A DNA stretch of 32,315 bases, from the NCBI GenBank assembly GCA_934591725.1, contig CAKTPR010000011.1, positions 1-32,315 of the forward strand. The letters run 5' to 3'. The stretch comes from an uncultured Oscillospiraceae bacterium. Its GTDB lineage: Bacteria > Bacillota > Clostridia > Oscillospirales > Oscillospiraceae. A program made the translations under genes and the position numbers. The notes under the pieces are model-generated. The model searched no databases. It was given only the letters and a program-made list of their open reading frames with translations, and was not told the origin of the DNA. Shown piece by piece: positions 14,141 through 21,287 of the stretch. Numbering within the stretch: position 1 is the stretch's first letter; each line of letters opens with the position of its first letter.

Positions 14141-14173
14141 GACAGCGCTGTTTGATATAATTCCAGCGCTGTC
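14141..14173 (+). promoter_or_regulatory. Inverted repeat flanking a -10 box upstream of the reductase
   Basis: The 10-bp arms GACAGCGCTG (14141-14150) and CAGCGCTGTC (14164-14173) are perfect complements. The 13-base centre contains a perfect TATAAT (14156-14161). There is no good -35 box. This is the layout of a repressor or activator site over a promoter for the reductase at 14203; a simple RNA hairpin is the alternative, but no T-run follows. Confidence 0.5.
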
Positions 14174-14202
14174 TGAAAACAAAAGAGAAAGAGAGAAGAG
14201 AC

Positions 14203-14823
14203 ATGAAGGTACTGATGCTCAACGGAAGCAGCAAGGCAAACGGCAACACCTATCACGCGCTTGAGGAGGCAGGCAGACAGCTCAAGGCCGAGGGGATAGA
14301 TTACGAAATTTTCCAGATCGGCCCCGCCCCGGTGCGCGACTGCATCGGCTGCAACAGGTGTACGGATGAGGGCTGCGTCTTCACGGACGACGGCGTGGAC
14401 GAGTTCATCGCCAAGGCGAAGGAAGCCGACGGCTTCATCTTCGGCACGCCCGTGTACTACGCCCATCCGAGCGGACGCATTCTTTCCTTCCTTGACCGCG
14501 TGTTTTACAGCAGCGCGGAAGCCCTCGCCTTCAAGCCCGGCGCGGCGGTCGCGATAGCGCGGCGCGGCGGCACGACCGCTTCGTTTGACGCGGTGAACAA
14601 ATACTTCGGCATATCGAATATGCCGGTAGTATCGTCGAGCTACTGGAACATTGCCCACGGTGCCGCTCCCGGCGAGGTCACGCAGGACGCCGAGGGTATG
14701 CAGACGATGCGCAACCTTGCGCGGAACATGGCATGGATGCTCAAGTGCTTCGAGGCAGGAAAGGCCTCAGGAGTTTCCCTCCCCGCCATCGAGCACGGAA
14801 ACCGGACTAATTTCATAAGGTAA
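14203..14823 (+). CDS. Flavodoxin-like NAD(P)H-dependent FMN reductase
   Basis: This 206-residue protein has the flavodoxin fold: the FMN phosphate loop LNGSSKANGNTYHALEEA at residues 6-23, the FMN-contacting GTPVYYAHPSGRILSFLDR near residues 83-101, and RRGGTTASFD near 120. The pair CIGCNRC near residues 48-54 resembles the Cys-rich segment of the iron-sulfur flavoprotein/NADPH-dependent FMN reductase group, though there are too few Cys for a sure cluster assignment. It probably reduces flavins, quinones or iron-bound substrates in the cytoplasm. It stands alone between a promoter-like inverted repeat and a bidirectional terminator. Confidence 0.9.
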   Translation: MKVLMLNGSSKANGNTYHALEEAGRQLKAEGIDYEIFQIGPAPVRDCIGCNRCTDEGCVFTDDGVDEFIAKAKEADGFIFGTPVYYAHPSGRILSFLDRVFYSSAEALAFKPGAAVAIARRGGTTASFDAVNKYFGISNMPVVSSSYWNIAHGAAPGEVTQDAEGMQTMRNLARNMAWMLKCFEAGKASGVSLPAIEHGNRTNFIR

Positions 14824-14828
14824 AACCT

Positions 14829-14862
14829 CAGCCCCGCCGCAATGCGGTGGGGCTGATATTTT
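14829..14862. terminator. Bidirectional terminator between the reductase and the YitT-family gene
   Basis: A 12-bp GC-rich stem with one G-T pair (14829-14840 / 14844-14855) and a 3-base loop is followed by ATATTTTTA. It separates two convergent genes. Confidence 0.88.
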
Positions 14863-15473
14863 TATTCCGCTTCGGGTTCGGCGGGCTTTTCCTTTGCCAC
14901 AAGGCCGATAAGCTGGCCTGACAGGATGACTGTCAGAAGCGAATAGGCGATGCGTCTGAGCGGGATATAGCTCAGCGACAGGGTCAGCACGATAAGATCC
15001 TCCACGAGGTACACCCACTGGATACCGATACCTGTGAGCTTTTCGACCGACATCGCAAGCGCGTCGTCCCCGCCGGAGGCTCCGCCCATGCGCACGCCGA
15101 GCCCGACGCCGACGCCGATGAACATCGCGCCGACGAGAGCTGCGACGAGCGGCATATCCGCAATGCCCGGCCAGAGCGGCGGGAACTGCTCAAACACCCA
15201 GTAGAACGCCGAGAAGCTGCCCCCGGCGACCACCGACATGATAACAAAGCTCCTGCCCAGAACTGCCGCACCGAGGATATAGCAGGCAGCGTTGAGCACC
15301 AGCGATGAGAGTGCCGGTGAAATGCCGAACCAGTGGTGCAGCAGCAGGGTCAGGCCGAGGATGCCGCCCTCCGTAACGCCGGAGATGGAGTGGATATTAT
15401 ACAGCCCGAAAGCCTGTATCGCGCTGCCGAGAGCGGCAATGGCGCAGGCCTTCGCACTAACGCGGGACTTCAA
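14862..15473 (-). CDS. YitT-family multi-pass membrane protein
   Basis: The 203-residue protein has about five hydrophobic segments and the conserved N-terminal pattern of the YitT/DUF161 family: GLYNIHSISGVTEGGILGL, then LLHHWFGISPALSSLVLN. A second conserved stretch, VRMGGASGGDDALAM, follows near residue 130. Full YitT proteins carry a C-terminal cytosolic DUF2179 domain, which is absent here; the protein ends after the last span with a short charged tail. Function of the family is not settled. The start is TTG 15473 with AGGAAAGG upstream, 24 bases after prfB, so the two are probably co-transcribed. Confidence 0.85.
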   Translation of the reverse strand: MKSRVSAKACAIAALGSAIQAFGLYNIHSISGVTEGGILGLTLLLHHWFGISPALSSLVLNAACYILGAAVLGRSFVIMSVVAGGSFSAFYWVFEQFPPLWPGIADMPLVAALVGAMFIGVGVGLGVRMGGASGGDDALAMSVEKLTGIGIQWVYLVEDLIVLTLSLSYIPLRRIAYSLLTVILSGQLIGLVAKEKPAEPEAE

Positions 15474-15497
15474 TTTAACAAAACCTTTCCTGTGAAT

Positions 15498-16607
15498 TTA
15501 CGCTTCAGCTTTCATGGACAGATACGCGTTTATGAAGCCGTCAAGATCGCCGTTCATGACGTTGTCGATATTGCCATTTTCATAGTTTGTGCGGTGATCC
15601 TTGACGAGCTGATAGGGCATGAACACGTAGGAACGTATCTGGCTGCCCCATTCGATCTTCATCTGCACGCCCTTGATATCGCTGATCTTTTCGAGATGCT
15701 CGCGCTCCTTTATCTCGGCGAGCCTTGCGCGCAGCATATTGCGGCAGTTTTCAAGGTTCTGGAAATGGCTGCGCTCCACCTGACTGGACACGACTATGCC
15801 CGTCGGGATATGGGTAAGACGCACTGCCGAGGAGGTCTTGTTGACCTTCTGGCCGCCCGCGCCGGAGGAGCGGAACACGTCCATCTTGATATCCTCGTCG
15901 CGCAGCTCGATCTCGTTATCATCGTCGCTTATCTCAGGCATGACCTCGACCGCAGCAAAGGAGGTGTGGCGGCGGCCGGCAGCGTCAAACGGGGAGACGC
16001 GGACAAGTCTGTGTATGCCGTGCTCGCTCTTGAGGAAGCCGTAGGCGTTCTCGCCCTCGATCATTATGGTCGCGCTCTTGATTCCGGCTTCGTCCCCGTC
16101 GAGATAGTCCATGACCCTGACCTTGTAGCCATGGCGGTCTGCCCACATATTGTACATACGGTAGAGCATCGAGGCCCAGTCCTGCGCCTCGGTGCCGCCG
16201 GCACCGGCATGGAAGGTGAGGATGGCGTTGTTCGCGTCATACTCGCCGGTGAGCAGGGTGCCGAGCCGGGTCTCCTCGACCCTCTCGGAAAACTGCTTAT
16301 ACTCGCTCTCCAGCTCTTCGAGCATCGAGTCGTCGTTCTCCTCGATAGCCATCTCGCATATGGTGTACATATCGTCCCACGCGGCGCAGAGCTTCTGGAA
16401 ATTCTCGACCTTGTTCTTGAGCGTCTTGAGCCGCTTCTGTACCTTCTGGGATCTCTCAACATCGTTCCAGAAGCCCTCGCGCTCCGAGGCCGCTTCGAGC
16501 TCCTCGATCTCCTTCTGCGCGCTTTCGAGCTTCAGCGCGCCGCGCAGATCCTCAAGACCGGGCTTGGCGTTATTGAGCTTTACCTTATATTCTTCAAATT
16601 CAAGCAT
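15498..16607 (-). CDS. prfB: Peptide chain release factor 2
   Basis: This 369-residue protein is a class I release factor with the GGQ motif in FRSSGAGGQKVNKTSSAVR near residue 230 and the RF2-specific tripeptide SPF (VRVSPFDAAGRRHTSFA), so it reads UGA and UAA. The ATG at 16607 is chosen because an upstream in-frame TTG (16658) falls inside the -10 box. The usual +1 programmed frameshift near codon 25 is missing: the region reads continuously through GLEDLRGALKLESAQ with no in-frame stop. The ribosome binding site is weak. A YitT-family gene follows. Confidence 0.97.
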   Translation of the reverse strand: MLEFEEYKVKLNNAKPGLEDLRGALKLESAQKEIEELEAASEREGFWNDVERSQKVQKRLKTLKNKVENFQKLCAAWDDMYTICEMAIEENDDSMLEELESEYKQFSERVEETRLGTLLTGEYDANNAILTFHAGAGGTEAQDWASMLYRMYNMWADRHGYKVRVMDYLDGDEAGIKSATIMIEGENAYGFLKSEHGIHRLVRVSPFDAAGRRHTSFAAVEVMPEISDDDNEIELRDEDIKMDVFRSSGAGGQKVNKTSSAVRLTHIPTGIVVSSQVERSHFQNLENCRNMLRARLAEIKEREHLEKISDIKGVQMKIEWGSQIRSYVFMPYQLVKDHRTNYENGNIDNVMNGDLDGFINAYLSMKAEA

Positions 16608-16647
16608 TGTTCCAACCACTTTCAAATGATTTATTTCATAGATTTCT

Positions 16648-16676
16648 ATTATACACAAAAAACAAGGGCTTGTAAA
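16648..16676 (-). promoter_or_regulatory. Promoter of prfB
   Basis: On the minus strand, TTTACA (16676-16671) and TATAAT (16653-16648) are 17 bases apart, 41 bases before the chosen ATG. Confidence 0.85.
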
Positions 16677-16743
16677 TTGCTTTTTTTATATGCAATTTGA
16701 GCGCTGTTGCCGCGGCTTTGCTCTTCCAATTTTGCGCTATAGG

Positions 16744-16752
16744 TGTTATAAT
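16744..16752 (+). promoter_or_regulatory. Extended -10 promoter of prs
   Basis: TGTTATAAT is a TGn extended -10 box with a perfect TATAAT. The -35 position (TTCCAA) is poor, which fits an extended -10 promoter. It is divergent from the prfB promoter. Confidence 0.7.
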
Positions 16753-16827
16753 CAACCTGACTGATTATGCGCCCGGAAAAGGGCGCGGACTAAAATGAAT
16801 AAAGACGATTACGGAGGAAAAAGAGAA

Positions 16828-17790
16828 ATGATCTCACACGGCAAGGAAATCAAGGTCTTCGCAGGCAATTCCAATCCCGAACTGGCCGAGCATATTTGCT
16901 CTGAGCTTTACAGGACGCTCGGCAAGGCGGACGTTGCACAGTTTGCCGACGGCGAATGCTCTGTTTCCGTGTATGAGCCGGTGCGCGGCAAGGACGTTTT
17001 CATTGTTCAGTCCACCTGCAACCACGTCAACGACAACCTCATGGAGCTGCTCATCATGATCGACGCGATGCGCAGAGCCTCCGCAGGCCGTATCACCGCG
17101 GTCATTCCATACTTCGGCTATGCCCGTCAGGACAGAAAGGCCAAGAGCCGCGACCCCATCTCCGCAAAGCTCGTCGCTAACCTTATCACCACCGCCGGCG
17201 CGGACAGAGTGCTGACGATGGATCTCCACGCCGCGCAGATCCAGGGCTTCTTCGATATCCCTGTGGACAATCTTCTCGGCTCCCACCTGTTTGTAAAGCA
17301 CTTTGTCAATATGTTCGGCAAGGGCAATGAGGACATTATGGTCGTCTCTCCCGACGTCGGCAGCACCGCGCGCGTGCGCGCCTTCTCCGTGAAGCTCGGC
17401 GTCAACATGGCCATTGTCGACAAGCGCCGTGAAAAGGCCAACCAGTCCGAAGTCATGAACATTATCGGCAACGTCGAGGGCAAGACCTGCATCCTGCTTG
17501 ACGACATCGTCGATACCGCCGGTTCCCTCTGCGGCGCGGCCAAGGCCATCAGCGAGATAGGCGGCGCGAAGAAGGTCTACGCCTGCGCGACCCACGGCGT
17601 GCTCTCCGGCCCCGCGATCGAGCGCATCGAGAACAGCTGCATTGAAGAGCTGCTCCTGCTCGACACTATCCCTTATCCCTCCGACAGGCCCGCGTGCAGC
17701 AAGATCAAGTACATCTCCACCGCGCCGGTCTTCGCCGAGGCCATCAGAAGAATTTACGAGGAAGTCTCTATTTCTAATCTGTTTGATTGA
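16828..17790 (+). CDS. prs: Ribose-phosphate pyrophosphokinase (PRPP synthetase)
   Basis: The 320-residue protein begins MISHGKEIKVFAGNSNPELA, typical of the family. It carries the PRPP synthetase motifs: PYFGYARQDRKAKSRDPISA near residue 95, MDLHAAQIQGFFDIPVDNL near residue 130 and the PRPP loop LLDDIVDTAGSLC near residue 220. It converts ribose 5-phosphate and ATP to PRPP for purine, pyrimidine, NAD, His and Trp synthesis. An in-frame ATG at 16795 exists, but GGAGG sits only before 16828. The gene has its own promoter and is followed by a hairpin-rich spacer. Confidence 0.97.
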   Translation: MISHGKEIKVFAGNSNPELAEHICSELYRTLGKADVAQFADGECSVSVYEPVRGKDVFIVQSTCNHVNDNLMELLIMIDAMRRASAGRITAVIPYFGYARQDRKAKSRDPISAKLVANLITTAGADRVLTMDLHAAQIQGFFDIPVDNLLGSHLFVKHFVNMFGKGNEDIMVVSPDVGSTARVRAFSVKLGVNMAIVDKRREKANQSEVMNIIGNVEGKTCILLDDIVDTAGSLCGAAKAISEIGGAKKVYACATHGVLSGPAIERIENSCIEELLLLDTIPYPSDRPACSKIKYISTAPVFAEAIRRIYEEVSISNLFD

Positions 17791-17820
17791 GGCAGAAGAA
17801 GCCGCACATGGCTCCAGCTT

Positions 17821-18065
17821 GTCAAAAAAGTCCTGTAAGGACTTTTTTGACCGCGCTTTCCGCCGAGCATTTTGAAAGCGTTCAAAATGCTGTTATCGAA
17901 AGCCTTGATATATCAAGGCTTTCGACGGCGGCTTATCCAATTTGAGGCGGGCCTTGCCCCCTCAAGCTCCCCCGCTGCTCTGTTATCTGGCTCCAGCGTT
18001 TAGTTTTTTGACAGTCTGGACTTCCCTTGTTTTTCAAGGGGAGCTGGCGCGGAGCGCCTGAGGGG
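17821..18065. repeat. Hairpin cluster in the prs-pth spacer
   Basis: This 384-base spacer (17791-18174) has no gene but carries consecutive inverted repeats: 17821-17834/17838-17851 (14 bp, perfect, with T-runs, probably the prs terminator), 17866-17876/17881-17891 (11 bp, perfect), 17896-17925 (a 30-base perfect palindrome), and 18021-18029/18035-18043 (9 bp, one wobble). A further GCTGGCGCGGAGCGCC patch lies near 18043-18058 and pairs loosely with CCCCTCAAGCTCCCCC near 17957. The style matches the array at 3220-3610, though the sequences differ. It is likely a dispersed non-coding repeat type. Confidence 0.65.
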
Positions 18066-18174
18066 ATAAAAACCCGAATTTTTCCTACGCAGTCGTGCAT
18101 CAAGTATGTAAACCGATTACCCGAATGGTAATTATCATATCCAGTAACGTTCTCCGGCATTGGGGTGAAAACAA

Positions 18175-18762
18175 ATGCTTTTCAAAAAGCCCGGCGGGGT
18201 AAGCTGGCTCATCGTGTTTCTCGGCAACCCCGGGCTTAAATACGAGGGCACCCGCCACAACGCGGGCTTCATGGCGGCGGACGCCATGGCCAAGGAAAAG
18301 AACATCAGCATCAACCGCGCGCGCTTCAAGGCGCTCACCGCGACGGTCGATATAGGCGGCGAGAGCGTCATGCTCATGAAGCCGCAGACCTTTATGAACC
18401 TCTCCGGCGAGGCCGTCATCCAGGCGGTGCGGTTCTACAAGATACCGCCGGAGCACGTCATCGTCGTGTCGGACGAGATAAGCCTGCCGATCGGCAAGCT
18501 GCGCATCCGTGTCAAGGGCAGCGCCGGCGGGCACAACGGATTAAAAAATATCATTGCCCAGCTCGGTACAGACGCTTTCCCGCGCATCCGCATCGGCGTC
18601 GGCGCGCCCCCGCACCCGGACTATGACATGGCCGATTGGGTGCTCTCCGCATTCAAGGATCAGGACGCCGTCGATATGCGCGACGCCGCGCTCCGCGCCG
18701 CCCACGCCGCCGAGTGCTATATCACAGACGGGGCAGACCGCGCAATGAACCGATACAACTAA
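18175..18762 (+). CDS. pth: Peptidyl-tRNA hydrolase
   Basis: The 195-residue protein carries the Pth signatures FLGNPGLKYEGTRHNAGFMA (catalytic His in RHN), MKPQTFMNLSGEAV near residue 80 and GSAGGHNGLKNI near residue 118. It releases peptides from tRNAs that have dropped off the ribosome. The start ATG follows GGGGTGA. It is common in Clostridia to find pth next to prs, as here. An inverted repeat ATTACC / GGTAAT (18116-18132) lies in the leader. The glgC gene starts 91 bases later and is probably separate. Confidence 0.97.
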   Translation: MLFKKPGGVSWLIVFLGNPGLKYEGTRHNAGFMAADAMAKEKNISINRARFKALTATVDIGGESVMLMKPQTFMNLSGEAVIQAVRFYKIPPEHVIVVSDEISLPIGKLRIRVKGSAGGHNGLKNIIAQLGTDAFPRIRIGVGAPPHPDYDMADWVLSAFKDQDAVDMRDAALRAAHAAECYITDGADRAMNRYN

Positions 18763-18853
18763 ATGCAATAGCCAAACGCAGTGACGCATTAATAATTCCT
18801 AAGTCTTTATTGGAAATTTTCCAGATAAATATATTGCACTCAGGAGGTTGACA

Positions 18854-20047
18854 ATGAAAAAAAGCTGCATCGCAATGCTCCTGGCGGGAGGACAGGGCTC
18901 CCGTCTGTATGCCTTGACTCAGAATGTAGCCAAGCCCAGTGTTCCGTTCGGCGGAAAGTACAGAATAATCGACTTCCCGCTCTCCAACTGCGCAAACTCC
19001 GGTATCGACACCGTGGGCGTTCTGACGCAGTACCGCCCGCTCCAGCTCAACAGCTATATCGGTAGCGGCCAGCCGTGGGATCTCGACGTATCCGACGGCG
19101 GCGTTTACATCCTGCCGCCGTACCAGAGCGCGGGCGAGCGCGGCTCGTGGTTTTCCGGCACCGCGAACGCGATCTATCAGAACATCGGCTTCATCGAGAG
19201 CTATGATCCCGACAATGTGCTGATCCTCTCGGGCGACCATATATACAAGATGGATTACTCGGATATGCTGCGCGAGCATATCGAGAAGGACGCCGCCTGC
19301 ACGATCTCCGTGCTGCAGGTCTCGATGGAGGAGGCCACCCGCTTCGGCATCATGAATGTCGGCCCGGACGGGTACATAAACGAGTTTGAGGAGAAGCCCA
19401 AGCAGCCGAAGAGCGACCTTGCCTCCATGGGCATATACATCTTCAACTGGAAGAAGCTGCGCGAATACCTCATCGCCGATGAGAACGACCCGAACTCCGA
19501 TAAGGACTTCGGCAAGAACATAATCCCGAATATGCTCGCCGCGGGCGAAAAGCTCTGGCCGTACCGCTTCAGCGGCTACTGGCGCGACGTCGGCACCATC
19601 ACGAGCCTGTGGGACGCGAACATGGATATGCTCTCTCCCACGCTCATTAACCTCTACGATCCCGACTGGCCGATCAGCGCGCGCAGCCCGATCTGCCCGC
19701 CGCACTACACCGGTGAGCATGCCGAGATCATCCACTCGATAGTCACCGAGGGCTGCGAGATCGACGGGCACGTTGAAAACTCCGTGCTCTCGCCCTCCGT
19801 CAGAGTCCAGACCGGGGCAAACGTGTGTTACAGCGTGCTTATGCCCGGCGCGGTCGTCGAGTCCGGCGCGACCGTCGAATACGCCATTATCGGTGAGAAC
19901 ACCGTCATCCACTCCGGCGCTCATGTCGGCTCCGCGCCCGACGGCTCGGACGACTGGGGCGTCGCCACCTGCGGCCCGAAAATCGAGATCGGCTCCGGCG
20001 CGCGCGTGCCTGCCGGCGCGATGATCTACACCGGTGAGGAGGTTTGA
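18854..20047 (+). CDS. glgC: Glucose-1-phosphate adenylyltransferase, catalytic subunit
   Basis: The 397-residue protein has the nucleotidyltransferase loop LLAGGQGSRLYALT near residues 10-23, the KPSVPFGGKYRIIDFPLSNC stretch and SGDHIYKMDYSDML with its catalytic Asp. The C-terminal third is a left-handed beta-helix (repeated SVVxxGAxVxxxVI-type rungs). It makes ADP-glucose from glucose 1-phosphate and ATP, the committed step of glycogen synthesis. ATG 18854 follows AGGAGG by 6 bases. It is translationally coupled to glgD, whose ribosome binding site lies inside its last codons. A weak -10 (TATATT) near 18831 is the only promoter hint. Confidence 0.97.
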   Translation: MKKSCIAMLLAGGQGSRLYALTQNVAKPSVPFGGKYRIIDFPLSNCANSGIDTVGVLTQYRPLQLNSYIGSGQPWDLDVSDGGVYILPPYQSAGERGSWFSGTANAIYQNIGFIESYDPDNVLILSGDHIYKMDYSDMLREHIEKDAACTISVLQVSMEEATRFGIMNVGPDGYINEFEEKPKQPKSDLASMGIYIFNWKKLREYLIADENDPNSDKDFGKNIIPNMLAAGEKLWPYRFSGYWRDVGTITSLWDANMDMLSPTLINLYDPDWPISARSPICPPHYTGEHAEIIHSIVTEGCEIDGHVENSVLSPSVRVQTGANVCYSVLMPGAVVESGATVEYAIIGENTVIHSGAHVGSAPDGSDDWGVATCGPKIEIGSGARVPAGAMIYTGEEV

Positions 20048-20050
20048 GCA

Positions 20051-21163
20051 ATGAAGGATTTTCACGGAATTATCTTTGCGTACAACACTTTCCCTGAGCT
20101 GCGCGAGCTTGTCAAATCCCGCACGGCGGCGTCGCTCCCCGTCTGCGGCCGCTACCGCCTTATAGACTTCCCGCTCTCTTCCATGCGCAATGCGGGCATC
20201 CTCGATGTCGGCGTTATCGTTCAGCGCGATTATCAGTCCCTGCTCGACCATATCGGCAGCGGCAAGCCCTGGGACATGAGCCGCCGTGACAACGGCCTGC
20301 GTATGCTCCCGCCCTTCGGCCTGCCTGAGTACCACAAGGGCAACTACACCGGCACGATGGAGGCACTAAACGCCGTCTCTACCTACATAAGAGACATCAA
20401 GAGCAAGTATATCGTGCTCATGCTCGGCAATCTCTACGCGAACATCGACCTTACCGTCCCCATGAAGCAGCATATACGCTCCGGCGCGGAGATCACCGCG
20501 ATCTGCGCCGACCTCAGCGTTGACGGCAGCCGCCTGCGCTACGTCGCCGGTGAGGACGGCCTTGTGAAGCATATGCTCGTCAAGCCGCGCGATGAGAGCC
20601 AGGGCGTCGCCTCGCTCGAAGCGTACATCATCAACCGCGATGTGCTCCTGCGCCTGATGGACTATTCTCACGAGCATAATCTCTACCGCTTCCACAAGGA
20701 CGCGATAGACTACTATCTTGCAAACGGGGGTAAAATGGGGATATACGTCCACCATGGCTACTCCGCCATTATCCACAGCGTCGACAGCTACTATCACGCC
20801 AACATGGATATGCTCGACGCGGCAAAACGCGGCGATATTTTCCCCGCCGACCGCCCCGTGCGCACAAAAATACGCGAGGAGGTCAGCACCTATTACGGGG
20901 AGCACTCCTCCTCTCTCAACTGCCTTGTCGCCGACAACTGCATCATCGAGGGCGATATCGAAAACTGCATCGTCTTCTCCGGCGCGCGCATCGGCGCGGG
21001 CGCAAAGCTCAAGGACTGCATCATCATGCGCCGCTGCACAGTCGGCGAGAACTCGGAGCTTAACCACGTCATCGCCGATAAGGCCGTCGTGTTTTCCGCC
21101 GGGACGGTGCTGACCGGGAGCGAAAAGCTGCCCATCGTCGTGCCGAAAGGGATTGAAATTTAA
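20051..21163 (+). CDS. glgD: Glucose-1-phosphate adenylyltransferase regulatory subunit GlgD
   Basis: The 370-residue protein is homologous to GlgC throughout (GRYRLIDFPLSSMRNAGI near residue 33, DHIGSGKPWDM near residue 67), but the N-terminal catalytic loop GGxGxRL is replaced by FAYNTFPELRELV and so is not functional. This is the hallmark of GlgD, which forms a hetero-oligomer with GlgC and increases its activity in Firmicutes. ATG 20051 lies 3 bases after the glgC stop, with GAGGAGG inside the glgC end. A strong terminator follows. Confidence 0.96.
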   Translation: MKDFHGIIFAYNTFPELRELVKSRTAASLPVCGRYRLIDFPLSSMRNAGILDVGVIVQRDYQSLLDHIGSGKPWDMSRRDNGLRMLPPFGLPEYHKGNYTGTMEALNAVSTYIRDIKSKYIVLMLGNLYANIDLTVPMKQHIRSGAEITAICADLSVDGSRLRYVAGEDGLVKHMLVKPRDESQGVASLEAYIINRDVLLRLMDYSHEHNLYRFHKDAIDYYLANGGKMGIYVHHGYSAIIHSVDSYYHANMDMLDAAKRGDIFPADRPVRTKIREEVSTYYGEHSSSLNCLVADNCIIEGDIENCIVFSGARIGAGAKLKDCIIMRRCTVGENSELNHVIADKAVVFSAGTVLTGSEKLPIVVPKGIEI

Positions 21164-21190
21164 GCGCAGTCCAATATCAAATCCGCCATA

Positions 21191-21220
21191 AACAATGCGG
21201 CGTGCCGCCGCATTGTTTTT
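21191..21220 (+). terminator. Terminator after glgCD
   Basis: The perfect 12-bp stem 21191-21202 / 21206-21217 (AACAATGCGGCG) with a 3-base loop runs into TTTTT. It makes glgP depend on its own promoter. Confidence 0.87.
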
Positions 21221-21229
21221 CCCCGATAT

Positions 21230-21245
21230 CCGGTAACGTTACCGG
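21230..21245. promoter_or_regulatory. LacI-type palindromic operator upstream of glgP
   Basis: CCGGTAACGTTACCGG is a perfect 16-base palindrome with the central AACGTT step typical of LacI/GalR-family operators. It lies between the glgCD terminator and glgP, and a candidate promoter (TTACCG at 21239, CATACT at 21262, 17-base spacer) would overlap it. A bound repressor would block glgP transcription. No LacI-family gene lies in the window. Confidence 0.65.
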
Positions 21246-21287
21246 AGTTTATATGATCGGGCATACTCTACTCCACGGAGGTAATAA

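Noticed and set aside
16658..16658. Upstream TTG start of prfB
   Set aside because: It falls within the TATAAT box of the promoter; ATG 16607 fits the family.
17791..18174. Search for a riboswitch or T-box before pth and glgC
   Set aside because: The stems are simple perfect hairpins without conserved riboswitch or T-box sequence.
18809..18823. Palindrome TGGAAATTTTCCA upstream of glgC
   Set aside because: Short, AT-rich and without a clear promoter beside it; may be chance.
18722..20335. A 537-codon minus-strand frame opposite glgC and glgD
   Set aside because: Opposes two strongly conserved genes and contains no motif.
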